DNA of 64,000 nucleotides from Gammaproteobacteria bacterium (GTDB lineage: Bacteria > Pseudomonadota > Gammaproteobacteria > Burkholderiales > Rhodocyclaceae), in NCBI GenBank assembly GCA_018824085.1, contig JAHJHI010000051.1, positions 1 through 64,000 on the forward strand, read 5' to 3'. A program made the translations under genes and the position numbers. Positions 34,759 to 44,692 of the stretch are shown piece by piece; the stretch's first letter is position 1, and each line of letters starts with the position of its first letter. Under the pieces are notes generated by a model. The model had not been told where the DNA came from. It made no database searches and worked only from the letters and a program-made list of their open reading frames with translations.

Positions 34759-35856
34759 ATGAAACGCATCACCATCTTTTTCCTGCTCGCACTGCTGGCC
34801 GCGGTACCGGCCAGCGCGGAACGCATCAAGGATCTCGCGTCGCTGTCCGGCGTGCGCAACAACCAGCTCGTGGGCTACGGCATCGTGGTCGGGCTGGACG
34901 GATCGGGCGACCAGACCACGCAGACGCCGTTTACCGTGCAGAGCATCATCAACATGCTCGGCAACATGGGCGTGACGCTGCCGCCCGGCCAGAACCTGCA
35001 GCTGAAGAACGTCGCGGCCGTGATGGTCACGGCCAGCCTGCAGCCGTTCGCCCGCCCCGGCCAGACGATGGACGTGACGGTATCGTCGATGGGCAACGCG
35101 AAGAGCCTGCGCGGCGGCACGCTGGTCATGACGCCGCTCAAGGGCGCTGATGGTCAGGTCTATGGCATCGCCCAGGGCAATGTCGTGGTCGGCGGCATCG
35201 GCGCGTCGTCCGGCGGTTCGTCGGTCACCATCAATCATCTGTCGGTCGGGCGCATCGCCGGTGGCGCGACGGTCGAGCGAGCGGTGCCGACGACGGTGGG
35301 CGAAGGCGAATTCATCAATCTTGAAACACATACTTCCGACTTCGGCACGACGCAGCGCATGGTGGATGCGATCAACGCCAGCACGGCACCCGGTACCGCG
35401 CTCGCTGTTGATGCGAGACGCATCCAGGTGCGCGCGCCGATGGATCCGAACCAGCGCGTGGCCTTCATGAGCCGTCTCGAAAACCTCGACGTGACGCCTG
35501 CGCTGCAGGCAGCGAAGGTGATCGTCAATTCGCGCACCGGTTCGGTCGTGATGAATCAGGCGGTGACGCTGGACACCTGCGCGGTCGCGCACGGCAACCT
35601 GTCGGTGACGGTCAGTGCGGAGCCGGTCATCAGCCAGCCGCCCCCGTTGTCGGCCGGGCAGACGGTGGCCACGGAGCGCAGCCAGATCGACATCCAGCAG
35701 GAGGGCAGCGCGCTCATCAACGTGAAGAAGGGCGCCAACCTGTCCGAGGTCGTGCGCGCGCTCAATGCGCTGGGCGCCAATCCGCAGGATCTCATCGTCA
35801 TCCTTCAGGCTATGAAGGCCGCCGGCGCACTGCGCGCCGAACTGGAAGTGATCTGA
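34759..35856 (+). CDS. flgI: Flagellar P-ring protein FlgI
   Basis: The 365-residue protein has a cleavable signal peptide ([20 protein letters not shown]) and FlgI hallmarks ([52 protein letters not shown]). It forms the periplasmic P-ring with help from FlgA. GGAGGGCGAAACGTC precedes the ATG. flgJ follows after one base. Confidence 0.96.
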   Translation: MKRITIFFLLALLAAVPASAERIKDLASLSGVRNNQLVGYGIVVGLDGSGDQTTQTPFTVQSIINMLGNMGVTLPPGQNLQLKNVAAVMVTASLQPFARPGQTMDVTVSSMGNAKSLRGGTLVMTPLKGADGQVYGIAQGNVVVGGIGASSGGSSVTINHLSVGRIAGGATVERAVPTTVGEGEFINLETHTSDFGTTQRMVDAINASTAPGTALAVDARRIQVRAPMDPNQRVAFMSRLENLDVTPALQAAKVIVNSRTGSVVMNQAVTLDTCAVAHGNLSVTVSAEPVISQPPPLSAGQTVATERSQIDIQQEGSALINVKKGANLSEVVRALNALGANPQDLIVILQAMKAAGALRAELEVI

Positions 35857-35857
35857 C

Positions 35858-36820
35858 ATGGACAATCCGGCGCTCAATACCCTGGCTGCAGATGTGCGCG
35901 GGCTGGACGTGCTGCGCCGCGCATCGCGTGACAACTCGCCGGGTGCGCTCAAGGCCGCGGCCAAGCAGTTCGAAGCGATGTTCCTGCAGGTGGTGATCAA
36001 GTCGATGCGGGAGGCTTCGCCGGGCGATGATCTGTTCGGCGGGCAGGAGAGCAAGGTCTATCAGGACATGCTCGATCAGCAGTGGGCCCAGGTGATGACC
36101 GAAGGCGGCGGCGCGGGCCTGGCGTCCGTGCTGGAGCGCCAGCTGGTCGCCAGCGCCGAGCGCGCCGACATCACGAAGCCGATCGATCTCAAGCCGCTGG
36201 AAGACGCGGCGCGCTATACCGGGCATGCACCGATGCAGCCGCCGGCAAGGTCTGCCGTCGACCGGCAGACCTTGCAGGGCAGATCCGTCGAACCTGCGCT
36301 GGCGGCCGTCGCGGCGCTACAGCCGCCGCCGGTCGGCCGGGATGCGCCGGCGCATGCACGGGCCTTCGTCGAGCGGGTCTGGCCGGCGGCACTGTCGGCC
36401 AGCCGGGAAACCGGCATTCCTGCGCAGTTCCTCGTGGCCCAGGCGGCGCTGGAAACCGGTTGGGGCCGGGCGGAGCTGAGCGGCGCCGACGGCGCGCCCA
36501 GTCATAACCTGTTCAACATCAAGGCCGGAAGCAGCTGGCAGGGCAAGACGGTCACTGCGTCCGCCAGCGAGTTCATCGACGGCAGCTGGACGAAACAGAA
36601 CGATGCCTTCCGCCGCTACGACTCCTACGAAGAAAGCTTCGCCGACTATTCCCGCTTGCTGCTGAATCAGCCGCGCTATGCGGGCGTGGTCGGTGCGCAG
36701 GACGCGAGCAGCTTTGCGCAGGGCCTGCAGCGTGCCGGTTACGCAACCGATCCGATGTACGGCGCCAAGCTGGAACGCATCATCAACGGTCCTTTGCTGC
36801 GTGCGGCAATGACGCGCTGA
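35858..36820 (+). CDS. flgJ: Flagellar rod-cap and peptidoglycan hydrolase FlgJ
   Basis: The 320-residue protein has the rod-binding N-terminal domain (AAKQFEAMFLQVVIKSMREA) and a C-terminal glucosaminidase domain (residues about 165-310: FLVAQAALETGWGRAELSGA, SHNLFNIKAGSSWQGKTVTA, and EESFADYSRLLLNQPRYAG). It opens the peptidoglycan for the rod. Its 3' end overlaps a convergent gene by 38 bases. Confidence 0.95.
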   Translation: MDNPALNTLAADVRGLDVLRRASRDNSPGALKAAAKQFEAMFLQVVIKSMREASPGDDLFGGQESKVYQDMLDQQWAQVMTEGGGAGLASVLERQLVASAERADITKPIDLKPLEDAARYTGHAPMQPPARSAVDRQTLQGRSVEPALAAVAALQPPPVGRDAPAHARAFVERVWPAALSASRETGIPAQFLVAQAALETGWGRAELSGADGAPSHNLFNIKAGSSWQGKTVTASASEFIDGSWTKQNDAFRRYDSYEESFADYSRLLLNQPRYAGVVGAQDASSFAQGLQRAGYATDPMYGAKLERIINGPLLRAAMTR

Positions 36821-37292
36821 CCGGCAGCAGATCGAGGCAGCGGGTGCGGATGACGTCGGCCTGCGCCGTCGCGCCAGCCTGCGTCAGCGCCCGGTGGCAG
36901 GCGTCGAGCGCATGCAGCAGCGACGCTTCATCGGTCACGGCGCGCAGCAGTGGCGCCAGGCTGTCAGTGCGACCGCGCAGCGCGCGTCCGGCGCTTTCGA
37001 TGAGGTAGAGGCGAGCCAGCGCGAGCGAGCGCCGGCCTTCGGCCCGCGACGGCCCGGCGCCTTGCCGTTCCACCAGTCCCGATTCAAGCAGTCTCGTTGC
37101 CGCGCCATAGTCGGCATCCTGCCGGCCGAGGGCGGCAAACAGGGCGGCAACATCCTGCCGCCCGTCGACGACGATGAGAAGTGCGCGTTCCTGCGGACTG
37201 AGCCGCTGGCGCCGGTGAACCACTTCCGCCCGACCGGCCGTGGTCTTGAAAAGCACGTCCGAGGCCGCGATGCGCGAAATGGGTTGGGTCAT
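36783..37292 (-). CDS. Hypothetical protein, possible winged-helix segment
   Basis: The 169-residue protein is not recognised. The N-terminal region VVHRRQRLSPQERALLIVVD followed by GRQDVAALFAAL resembles a short winged-helix-like segment seen in uncharacterised betaproteobacterial proteins. The C-terminal half is helical. The start at 37292 (MTQPISR) is preferred over 37370, which would run across the flgK promoter. It lies between flgJ and flgK on the opposite strand and overlaps the flgJ stop. Function is unknown. Confidence 0.6.
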   Translation of the reverse strand: MTQPISRIAASDVLFKTTAGRAEVVHRRQRLSPQERALLIVVDGRQDVAALFAALGRQDADYGAATRLLESGLVERQGAGPSRAEGRRSLALARLYLIESAGRALRGRTDSLAPLLRAVTDEASLLHALDACHRALTQAGATAQADVIRTRCLDLLPVSASLPHAAKDR

Positions 37293-37336
37293 GCCGCAGA
37301 TTTTCGCAGCGCTGTATGACGACAATAAAAACGACC

Positions 37337-37352
37337 TGGCAAAGGTTTTGCT
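37337..37352 (+). promoter_or_regulatory. Sigma-54 promoter before flgKL
   Basis: TGGCAAA-GGTT-TTGCT has GG and GC ten bases apart, with strong match to the -24/-12 consensus. The predicted start near 37363 gives a leader of about 28 bases before the flgK ATG. A weaker FliA-like GCCGTAAG lies just downstream. Confidence 0.7.
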
Positions 37353-37390
37353 TAGATAGGCCGTAAGCACTCTTGAAGAGACGGCACATC

Positions 37391-39346
37391 ATGGGAACCC
37401 AGCTTTACAACATCGGCATCACCGGGCTGAACGCCGCGCAGGCGGGGCTGGTCACGACCGGCCACAACATCTCGAATGCCTCCACGCCTGGCTACAGCCG
37501 GCAAGAGGTAATCTTCGCCACCAACGACCCGCAGATGACCGGCAGCGGCTTCTTCGGGCAGGGCGCGCGAATCGAGACGGTGCGCCGCATATACAGCCAG
37601 TTCCTGTCGGCCCAGGTCATGGAGGCGCAGACGCAGAGCGCGGAGTACAGCGCCTACGCCGATCAGATCGGCGCGCTCGACAACCTGCTCGCCGATCCGC
37701 TGGCCGGCATGTCGCCGGTCATGTCGGGATTCTTCGATGCGCTGCAGAGCGTGTCCGCCGCGCCGACGTCACTGGCCTCCCGCCAGTCCGCCATTTCTGC
37801 CGCGCAGTCCATGGTGTCGCGTTTCAACGCGCTCGACCTTCGGCTTGAACAGGTCCGGGAAGGGATCAACGGCGAGATCAAGGGCACGGTCACCGAGATC
37901 AACCAGCTTGCGTCGCAGATCGCCCGCTACAACGACCAGATTGCCGCCGCCGAAGCGACGACCGGCCCGACCCGGCTGGCGAACGACATGCTCGACGCAC
38001 GCGACCAGTTGATCTCCCAGCTCAATTCCCTGGCGCGTGTGACCCAGTTGCAGCAAAGCGATGGTTCGGTGAACCTGTTCATCGGTTCCGGCCAGCCGCT
38101 GGTCGTCGGCAGCAGTTCGTTCAGCCTCAGTGCGACGCCGTCGCTCGAGGATCCGGCCCGCACCGAAGTGACCTACACCGCGCCGGGTGGCGCCGTGCTG
38201 CGGCTGCGCGAGGAGTCCATCACCGGTGGCAAGCTCGGAGGCCTGCTCGCCTTCCGCCGCGACACGCTGGATCAGGCGCAGAACGCGCTGGGCCGCGTCG
38301 CCATCGGCCTCGCCGAACAGTTCAATGCGCAGCACGTGCTGGGCCAGGACCTGAACGGTGCGCTCGGTGTGAACTTCTTCAATGTGCTGTCGGGCACCGC
38401 ACTGGCGGCGACCACCAACAGCACGGTCGCGGCGGCGCAGGTGAACGTGACGATCAACGATTCGTCCGAGCTGACGACGAGTGACTACCGGCTCACCTTC
38501 GACGGCGCCGCCTATACGCTGACCCGCCTGTCCGACAACCAGTCCTGGTCGGCCGCCACGCTGGGCGGATTGCCGCCGGCCGGCAGCCCGCAGGGCTTCA
38601 CGCTGGATTCGGGCGCCACGACGCTCGCCGCCGGTGACAGCTTCCTGATCCAGCCGACGCGCAACGGCGCGTCCGACATCAAGGTCACGCTGTCCGATCC
38701 GCGCATGCTGGCGGTCGCCATGCCGTTGAGCACCGAGGCCAGCCTTGGCAATACCGGCAGTGGCTCGATCAGCGCCGGCACGGTGAATTCGACCACCGGC
38801 CTGCCGCTGGCACCCTCGCCGGGCGGCGACATCACGCTGACGTTCGACGCGACCACCAATACCTTCACCGTCACCGGCGGTCCAGGCGGCACGCTGGCCT
38901 ACAACCCGGCCACGGATTCGGCGGGCACGACCTTCACGTTCGCCGGGCAGGGCGGTTTCACCTTTGAGATGTCCGGCACGCCGCGCACCGGTGACACCTT
39001 CGTCATCAAGGCGAACGCGAGCGGCCAGGGCGACAACCGCAATTTGCTCGCGCTGGCCGCACTGCAGGACGCGAAGACACTGGCTGGCGGTACCACCGGA
39101 TTCCAGGGCGCGTACGCGCAGATGGTGGCGGAGGTGGGCGCGCAGTCGCGTGAAGTGCAGGTAAACCAGAAGGCGCAGGAAGTGCTGCTGGCTCGCGTGA
39201 CCGAAGCCCAGCAGTCGCTGTCGGGCGTGAATCTGGATGAAGAGGCCGCCAATCTGCTGCGTTACCAGCAGGCATACCAGGCGGCGGGAAAAATGATCGA
39301 ACTGGCAAGTCGCCTGTTCGATACCTTGCTGGCGCTTGGCCGCTGA
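37391..39346 (+). CDS. flgK: Flagellar hook-filament junction protein FlgK (HAP1)
   Basis: The 651-residue protein has the N-terminal motif TGLNAAQAGLVTTGHNISNA, STPGYSRQEV and the C-terminal GVNLDEEAANLLRYQQAYQA, then AGKMIELASRLFDTLLALGR. The central part is large and Gly/Thr-rich, with beta-rich sequence typical of surface-exposed HAP domains. The ATG at 37391 is chosen over an upstream TTG at 37373. It is followed by flgL after 11 bases. Confidence 0.95.
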   Translation: MGTQLYNIGITGLNAAQAGLVTTGHNISNASTPGYSRQEVIFATNDPQMTGSGFFGQGARIETVRRIYSQFLSAQVMEAQTQSAEYSAYADQIGALDNLLADPLAGMSPVMSGFFDALQSVSAAPTSLASRQSAISAAQSMVSRFNALDLRLEQVREGINGEIKGTVTEINQLASQIARYNDQIAAAEATTGPTRLANDMLDARDQLISQLNSLARVTQLQQSDGSVNLFIGSGQPLVVGSSSFSLSATPSLEDPARTEVTYTAPGGAVLRLREESITGGKLGGLLAFRRDTLDQAQNALGRVAIGLAEQFNAQHVLGQDLNGALGVNFFNVLSGTALAATTNSTVAAAQVNVTINDSSELTTSDYRLTFDGAAYTLTRLSDNQSWSAATLGGLPPAGSPQGFTLDSGATTLAAGDSFLIQPTRNGASDIKVTLSDPRMLAVAMPLSTEASLGNTGSGSISAGTVNSTTGLPLAPSPGGDITLTFDATTNTFTVTGGPGGTLAYNPATDSAGTTFTFAGQGGFTFEMSGTPRTGDTFVIKANASGQGDNRNLLALAALQDAKTLAGGTTGFQGAYAQMVAEVGAQSREVQVNQKAQEVLLARVTEAQQSLSGVNLDEEAANLLRYQQAYQAAGKMIELASRLFDTLLALGR

Positions 39347-39357
39347 GGAGGTTTGCA

Positions 39358-40647
39358 ATGCGTATCTCGACCAACACGATCTACGACATGGGCACGGCCG
39401 GGCTGATCCGGCAGAGCAGCGATCTCTACCGCACGCAGCAGCAGCTGTCGACCGGGCGGCGGGTGCTCGCGCCGTCGGACGATCCGGTGGCGGCCTCGCG
39501 CGCATTGGAGATCGACCAGTCGAAGGCGATCAATGACCAGTTCGCGGTGAACCGGCGCGACGCCGCCAGTTCACTCGGTTTCGCCGAGTCGCAGATATAT
39601 ATTGCCGAGGACATCCTTTCAACGGTGCGCGCGCGCGTCGTGCAGGCCGGCAGCGCGGCGCTGGGCGACGAGGACCGCAAGGCGATCGCGACCGACCTGC
39701 GCGCGATGTTCTCCGAGCTGATGGGGATCGCGAATTCGCGCGATGCGTCGGGCGACTATCTGTTCGCCGGCTACAAAAGCACGACGCAGCCGTTCTCCGG
39801 CAGCGTGGAGGCGGGCGTGTCGTATGCCGGTGACGACGGCCAGCGCGAGGCGCAGGTCGGCAGCAATCGCCGGCTCGCGGTCAGTGACTCCGGCAATGAT
39901 GTATTCATGCGTGTGCCAAGCGGCAACGGCCGCTTCGCGCTGACGCCCGACAGCAACAATCGGGGCACCGCGGTGCTCGACGCGGGCAGCGTCACCGACA
40001 TGGCAACCTGGAACGATCCGGCCAATCCCGGTGACTTCAACATCGTGTTCGACGTGTCGGGCGGCGTCACGACCTACGACATCATCGACAACGTCAGCGG
40101 CAATTCCCTGCTGACCGGGGCTGCACCGGGCGGCGCGCCGCTGCCCCGCACCTTCCAGCCGGGCGACGTCATTTCCCTGCGCTCCTCCGGCGCCGAGCCG
40201 CCGTTCAACTACGGTGCGCGCTTTTCGATGACGGGGGCGCCGGCTGACGGCGACAGCGTGAATCTCAAGATCAGTTCGTCGCAGAGCGTGTTCGAAACGC
40301 TGGGCGACGTGATCAAGGCGCTGGAGACACCGGCCAGCGGCGACGCCGTCGCGCTCGCCAAGATCAGCAATGCGGTCGGGTCGGCGCTGTCCAACATCGA
40401 CCAGGCGACCGATGTGCTGCTCAGCGCGCATGCGCGCATCGGCTCGCGCACCAACGAACTGGATGCCCTCGATTCGCTGGGCGAAGAGGTCAACCTGCAG
40501 TTCGAGACCGCGCTGTCCGGCTTGCGTGATCTGAACTACACCGAGGCCATCAGCCGGTTCACGCAGCAGCAGGCATATCTGCAGGCGGCGCAGCAGTCTT
40601 TCCTGAAGATGTCGGGCCTGTCACTGTTCAACTACATCGGAGCCTGA
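39358..40647 (+). CDS. flgL: Flagellar hook-filament junction protein FlgL (HAP3)
   Basis: The 429-residue protein begins with the flagellin-like MRISTNTIYDMGTAGLIRQS and QQLSTGRRVLAPSDDPVAAS, and ends with ALSGLRDLNYTEAISRFTQQ, then QAYLQAAQQSFLKMSGLSLF. This matches FlgL. GAGGAGG precedes the ATG. A small lipoprotein gene follows after three bases. Confidence 0.95.
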   Translation: MRISTNTIYDMGTAGLIRQSSDLYRTQQQLSTGRRVLAPSDDPVAASRALEIDQSKAINDQFAVNRRDAASSLGFAESQIYIAEDILSTVRARVVQAGSAALGDEDRKAIATDLRAMFSELMGIANSRDASGDYLFAGYKSTTQPFSGSVEAGVSYAGDDGQREAQVGSNRRLAVSDSGNDVFMRVPSGNGRFALTPDSNNRGTAVLDAGSVTDMATWNDPANPGDFNIVFDVSGGVTTYDIIDNVSGNSLLTGAAPGGAPLPRTFQPGDVISLRSSGAEPPFNYGARFSMTGAPADGDSVNLKISSSQSVFETLGDVIKALETPASGDAVALAKISNAVGSALSNIDQATDVLLSAHARIGSRTNELDALDSLGEEVNLQFETALSGLRDLNYTEAISRFTQQQAYLQAAQQSFLKMSGLSLFNYIGA

Positions 40648-40650
40648 GCG

Positions 40651-41100
40651 ATGACCCGTGTGCTGTGCGCCCTGATCGCGGCCGGACTGCTGGCGGCCTG
40701 CAGTTCGCTTGACCGGACCGTTCCGGCCAGCGGATCGGTCATACCGAATACCAAGCTGCAGCTCACGCCCGGGTATGCGACGACGGTTGAAAAGCTGGTG
40801 TACTTCGGCGGCGCCGCCTACCTGCTCTACGTCGTGCTCGATCCGATGTCGCCGAACTGGAGCATCGACGAAGCGAAACTGTCCGAGGACACCTACTTCC
40901 TCGGCATGAAGATGAAGCGCGTGCATACCGGCGGCGACGGCGAGGCCCGCATGGTGTTCAACCGCCGGGCCGAACAGCTGGCGCGCGCCGGCGGTTATGC
41001 CGGCTATGAAATCCTCAGCTACAGCGAAGGCATACAGTCGGACCTCGTTGCGCAACGTGTCGGCGAAGGCGTGATCCAGCTGCGCCACGGCACACGCTAG
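40651..41100 (+). CDS. Small lipoprotein linked to flgKL
   Basis: The 149-residue protein has a lipobox signal ending in GLLAAC (Cys17). The mature part contains TVEKLVYFGGAAYLLYVVLD and a helical tail. It starts three bases after flgL and is probably in the same operon. No known family is recognised. It could be an envelope protein linked to the flagellum, but that is only inferred from position. Confidence 0.7.
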   Translation: MTRVLCALIAAGLLAACSSLDRTVPASGSVIPNTKLQLTPGYATTVEKLVYFGGAAYLLYVVLDPMSPNWSIDEAKLSEDTYFLGMKMKRVHTGGDGEARMVFNRRAEQLARAGGYAGYEILSYSEGIQSDLVAQRVGEGVIQLRHGTR

Positions 41101-41149
41101 CCGCGTCATTGCACCGGCCGGACACGCCGCCTCGGGTACACTTCGCCCG

Positions 41150-42307
41150 ATGCCGCTCCCCTACTGGCGACTGTCCGCCTACTACTTCTTCTATTTCGCC
41201 TTCGTCGGCGCGTTTTCGCCCTACTTCGGCCTCTATCTTTCTTCCATCGGGTTCTCCGCCGCCGACATCGGCATCGTGATGTCGCTGATGCAGGTGATGC
41301 GCATCATCGCGCCCGGCATGTGGGGCTGGCTGGCTGACCGGATCGGTGCGCGCACGCCCATCATCCGCGCCGCTGGCGCCGCCAGCCTTGCCGGCTTCAT
41401 GGTGTTCTTCACGACGGAGCAGTTCGCCGGTGTGTTCATCGCGATGGCGCTGATGTCCTTCTTCTGGAGCGCGTCGCTGCCGCTGGTCGAAGCGCTGACG
41501 CTGGAGCATCTGAAGGCGCGCGTCGCGCGCTACGGTGCCATCCGCGTCTGGGGTTCGATCGGTTTCGTGGTGACCGTGCTGGCGCTGGGCGAAATGCTGG
41601 ACCGCACCGGCATGGGGGCGGTGCTGTGGGCGTGCAGCCTGATTCTGGGTGGCATCTGCCTGTGCGGGCTGGGCCTGACGGAAGCGCCGGTTCACGCGGA
41701 ACGCGCGGCGGCCACGCAGACGCTGCGCGACATCCTGCGCAGCCGGCCGGTGGCGGGACTGTTCGGCGCGGCCTTCTTCATGAGCTGCGCGCACGGCGCG
41801 CTCTACGTTTTTTATTCGATCCACCTTGATGCGCACGGCTACAGCAAGAGCGTCATCGGCGGGTTGTGGACGCTGGGCGTGCTGGCCGAGATCGGCGTAT
41901 TCCTCTGCATGCCCTGGCTGCTCCGCAGGTTTTCGCTGCGCACCATGCTGCTGACCGCCCTGACGGCGGCGGTGCTGCGTTTCCAGGTGATCGGATGGGC
42001 GGTCGATTCGATACTGCTGCTGGTCGCCGCCCAGGTGCTGCACGGACTCACCTTCGGCGCCTTTCATGCCGGTTCGGTGGCGGCGCTGAACAAGTGGTTC
42101 GATGCCCGCCAGCAGGCACGCGCGCAGGCGCTCTACGGCAGCGTGTCGTTCGGCGCTGGCGGCATGGTGGGCGGGCTGGCCGCAGGCTGGATGTGGGCGC
42201 CGCTCGGCGGGGCCTGGGCATTTGCCCTCAGCTCCCTGTTCGCGCTGGCCGGCTTCCTGCTGCTCCAGTCGAGCTGGCGCGCTGAACCCGCCGTCGCGCA
42301 CGGCTGA
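41150..42307 (+). CDS. MFS transporter (HcaT/nucleoside-symporter-like)
   Basis: The 385-residue protein has about 12 membrane helices with the MFS pattern: YWRLSAYYFFYFAFVGAFSP, DIGIVMSLMQVMRIIAPGMW, then GWLADRIGARTPIIRAAGAA. The RLSAYYFFYFA start resembles the HcaT-type 3-phenylpropionate/nucleoside transporter-like subfamily. The substrate cannot be named. It lies between the flgKL lipoprotein and leuC. Confidence 0.8.
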   Translation: MPLPYWRLSAYYFFYFAFVGAFSPYFGLYLSSIGFSAADIGIVMSLMQVMRIIAPGMWGWLADRIGARTPIIRAAGAASLAGFMVFFTTEQFAGVFIAMALMSFFWSASLPLVEALTLEHLKARVARYGAIRVWGSIGFVVTVLALGEMLDRTGMGAVLWACSLILGGICLCGLGLTEAPVHAERAAATQTLRDILRSRPVAGLFGAAFFMSCAHGALYVFYSIHLDAHGYSKSVIGGLWTLGVLAEIGVFLCMPWLLRRFSLRTMLLTALTAAVLRFQVIGWAVDSILLLVAAQVLHGLTFGAFHAGSVAALNKWFDARQQARAQALYGSVSFGAGGMVGGLAAGWMWAPLGGAWAFALSSLFALAGFLLLQSSWRAEPAVAHG

Positions 42308-42323
42308 CAGCGCGTCGGGCGGT

Positions 42324-42329
42324 TATAAT
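42324..42329 (+). promoter_or_regulatory. Candidate -10 box for leuC
   Basis: A perfect TATAAT lies 33 bases before the leuC ATG. The -35 region is weak. Confidence 0.45.
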
Positions 42330-42362
42330 CTGCGGTTTCGCTGATCAGCCGGAATCGTTGCA

Positions 42363-43769
42363 ATGGCGCAGACGCTCTACGACAAACTGTGGTCCAGTCA
42401 TGTGGTGCATACCGAAGAAGACGGTACGGCACTGCTGTATATCGACCGCCATCTGGTGCATGAAGTCACCAGCCCGCAAGCCTTCGAAGGACTGCGTCTG
42501 GCCGGGCGCAAGCCCTGGCGCGTCAGTTCCATCGTTGCGACTGCCGACCACAACGTGCCGACCGAGCATTCGGAGCAGGGCATCACCGACCCGACTTCGC
42601 GTGCCCAGGTGGAAACGCTGGACGACAACATACGTGCCTTTGGCGCGCTCGCGTATTTTCCGTTCCGCGACAAGCGTCAGGGCATCGTGCACGTCATCGG
42701 CCCGGAGAACGGTGCCACCTTGCCCGGCATGACCGTCGTGTGCGGCGATTCGCATACGTCGACGCATGGCGCTTTCGGCTGCCTTGCCCACGGTATCGGC
42801 ACTTCGGAGGTCGAGCACGTGCTGGCGACGCAGTGCCTGCTGCAGAAGAAGTCGAAAGCCATGCTGATCCGCGTCGACGGCGAACTTGGACGCGGTGTCA
42901 GCGCCAAGGACCTCGTGCTCTACCTGATCGGGCAGATCGGCACCGCCGGTGGTACCGGCTACGCGATCGAGTTCGGTGGCTCGGCAATCCGCAGCCTGTC
43001 GATGGAAGGTCGCATGACGGTCTGCAACATGGCCATCGAGGGCGGCGCTCGCGCCGGCATGGTGGCGGTGGACCAGACGACGATCGACTATCTGCGCGGC
43101 CGCCCGTTCTCGCCGCGCGGAGATACCTGGGATCGCGCGGTAGAACATTGGCGCACGTTGAAGTCGGATGACGGCGCGCAGTTCGATCGTGTGGTTGAAA
43201 TCGACGCCCGCCGGATATTGCCGCAGGTGACCTGGGGTACGTCTCCGGAGATGGTGACCGACGTGCGCGGACAGGTGCCGGCGCCGGAGGATTTCGCCGA
43301 TCCGGTCAAACGCGAGGGCGTGGCGCGGGCGCTGCAGTACATGGGCCTCTCGCCGCGCACGCCGATCGAGCAGATCCGCATCGACAAGGTATTCATCGGT
43401 TCCTGTACCAATTCGCGCATCGAAGACCTGCGCGCCGCGGCGAAGGTTGTCGAAGGCCGTCGCGTGGCCGACAACGTGAAGCTGGCGCTGGTCGTGCCGG
43501 GCTCCGGGCTGGTGAAGGCGCAGGCCGAAGCCGAAGGTCTTGACCGCGTGTTCAAGGCGGCAGGCTTCGAGTGGCGCGAGCCGGGCTGTTCGATGTGTCT
43601 TGCGATGAACGCGGACCGGCTGGAGCCGGGCGAGCGCTGCGCATCGACGTCGAACCGCAATTTCGAAGGGCGGCAGGGCGCGGGGGGGCGCACGCATCTG
43701 GTCAGCCCGCAGATGGCAGCGGCTGCGGCCATCGCCGGCCGTTTTGCCGACGTGCGCGAAGTCATTTGA
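42363..43769 (+). CDS. leuC: 3-isopropylmalate dehydratase large subunit
   Basis: The 468-residue aconitase-family enzyme isomerises 2-isopropylmalate to 3-isopropylmalate in leucine synthesis. The [4Fe-4S] ligands are Cys348 (SCTNSR), Cys409 and Cys412 (GCSMC). Other markers include [15 protein letters not shown] and [17 protein letters not shown]. It works with LeuD, encoded at 43918. Confidence 0.97.
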   Translation: MAQTLYDKLWSSHVVHTEEDGTALLYIDRHLVHEVTSPQAFEGLRLAGRKPWRVSSIVATADHNVPTEHSEQGITDPTSRAQVETLDDNIRAFGALAYFPFRDKRQGIVHVIGPENGATLPGMTVVCGDSHTSTHGAFGCLAHGIGTSEVEHVLATQCLLQKKSKAMLIRVDGELGRGVSAKDLVLYLIGQIGTAGGTGYAIEFGGSAIRSLSMEGRMTVCNMAIEGGARAGMVAVDQTTIDYLRGRPFSPRGDTWDRAVEHWRTLKSDDGAQFDRVVEIDARRILPQVTWGTSPEMVTDVRGQVPAPEDFADPVKREGVARALQYMGLSPRTPIEQIRIDKVFIGSCTNSRIEDLRAAAKVVEGRRVADNVKLALVVPGSGLVKAQAEAEGLDRVFKAAGFEWREPGCSMCLAMNADRLEPGERCASTSNRNFEGRQGAGGRTHLVSPQMAAAAAIAGRFADVREVI

Positions 43770-43786
43770 GATCCGGAAACCGCAAC

Positions 43787-43909
43787 ATGAAAGCGATAGT
43801 TGTTTTTTTGAGCGTGATGACCTTCGTGCTGGCCGGCTGCAATACCGTGCAGGGCATCGGCAAGGACATCAAGAAGGGTGGCGAAGCCATCGAGAAGTCG
43901 GCGAAATAA
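43787..43909 (+). CDS. Entericidin A/B-family small lipoprotein
   Basis: The 40-residue lipoprotein ([20 protein letters not shown]) has a lipobox with Cys18. The mature part ([19 protein letters not shown]) matches the entericidin family. It lies between leuC and leuD, a common position in betaproteobacteria. Its start codon is 17 bases after leuC, and its stop is eight bases before leuD. Entericidins in E. coli are linked to a toxin-antidote-like lipoprotein pair, but here only one gene is present. Confidence 0.85.
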   Translation: MKAIVVFLSVMTFVLAGCNTVQGIGKDIKKGGEAIEKSAK

Positions 43910-43917
43910 GGACAGCC

Positions 43918-44556
43918 ATGACTCCATTCACCACACTCGACGGGCTGGTGGCGCCGCTGGATCGCGCCAATGTGGATACCGACGCCATCATCCCCAAGCA
44001 ATACCTGAAGTCGATCAAGCGCTCCGGTTTCGGCCCGACGCTGTTCGACGAGTGGCGTTATCTCGACGTCGGCGAACCCGGCCAGGATCACTCGAAGCGC
44101 CCGAAGAATCCGGACTTCGTGCTGAACCAGCCGCGCTACGAAGGCGCGAGCGTCATGCTCGTACGCGAGAACTTCGGTTGCGGCTCGTCACGCGAACATG
44201 CGCCCTGGGCGATCGAGGATTTCGGCTTTCGCGCCATCATCGGCACGACCTTCGCCGACATCTTCTTCAACAACTGTTTCAAGAACGGCCTGCTGCCCAT
44301 TCGACTGCCGCAGTCCGAAGTCGAACAGTTGTTCCTGCAGTGCCTCGGCACGCCGGGTTACCGCCTGCGCATCGATCTCGAAAGCCAGACCGTGCTGCGT
44401 CCGGACGGCCACGCCATCCGTTTCGACGTAGACGCCTTCCGCAAGTACTGCCTGATCAACGGCTTCGACGACATCGGCCTGACCTTGCAGCAGTCGGACA
44501 AGATCCGCGAGTTCGAGACGCGTCGCCGCATCGAACAGCCCTGGCTGTACGCCTGA
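43918..44556 (+). CDS. leuD: 3-isopropylmalate dehydratase small subunit
   Basis: The 212-residue protein has the swivel-domain markers [26 protein letters not shown]-like sequence and [15 protein letters not shown]. It completes the LeuCD enzyme. The start at 43918 follows AAGGACAGCC; longer readings would cover the entericidin gene. Confidence 0.97.
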   Translation: MTPFTTLDGLVAPLDRANVDTDAIIPKQYLKSIKRSGFGPTLFDEWRYLDVGEPGQDHSKRPKNPDFVLNQPRYEGASVMLVRENFGCGSSREHAPWAIEDFGFRAIIGTTFADIFFNNCFKNGLLPIRLPQSEVEQLFLQCLGTPGYRLRIDLESQTVLRPDGHAIRFDVDAFRKYCLINGFDDIGLTLQQSDKIREFETRRRIEQPWLYA

Positions 44557-44595
44557 TCGGGGCCCGCGCCGACGGGCGCGTGCTTTTCCTGTCAA

Positions 44596-44631
44596 GCCGG
44601 TGCCGGCACGACCACTCGTGCCGGCACCGGC
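44596..44631. repeat. Perfect 16-bp inverted repeat between leuD and leuB
   Basis: GCCGGTGCCGGCACGA (44596-44611) pairs with its exact complement (44616-44631) around a CCAC loop. On the plus strand it is followed by A-rich, not T-rich, sequence, so it is not a simple intrinsic terminator for leuD. On the minus strand a T-run lies before rather than after it. It may stabilise or process the leu transcript. Confidence 0.85.
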
Positions 44632-44692
44632 AAAAAATATCTGCTGGTGGATTGCCTGAGCGGCGAACGCCGGCAACGGAACTGAGGAATAT

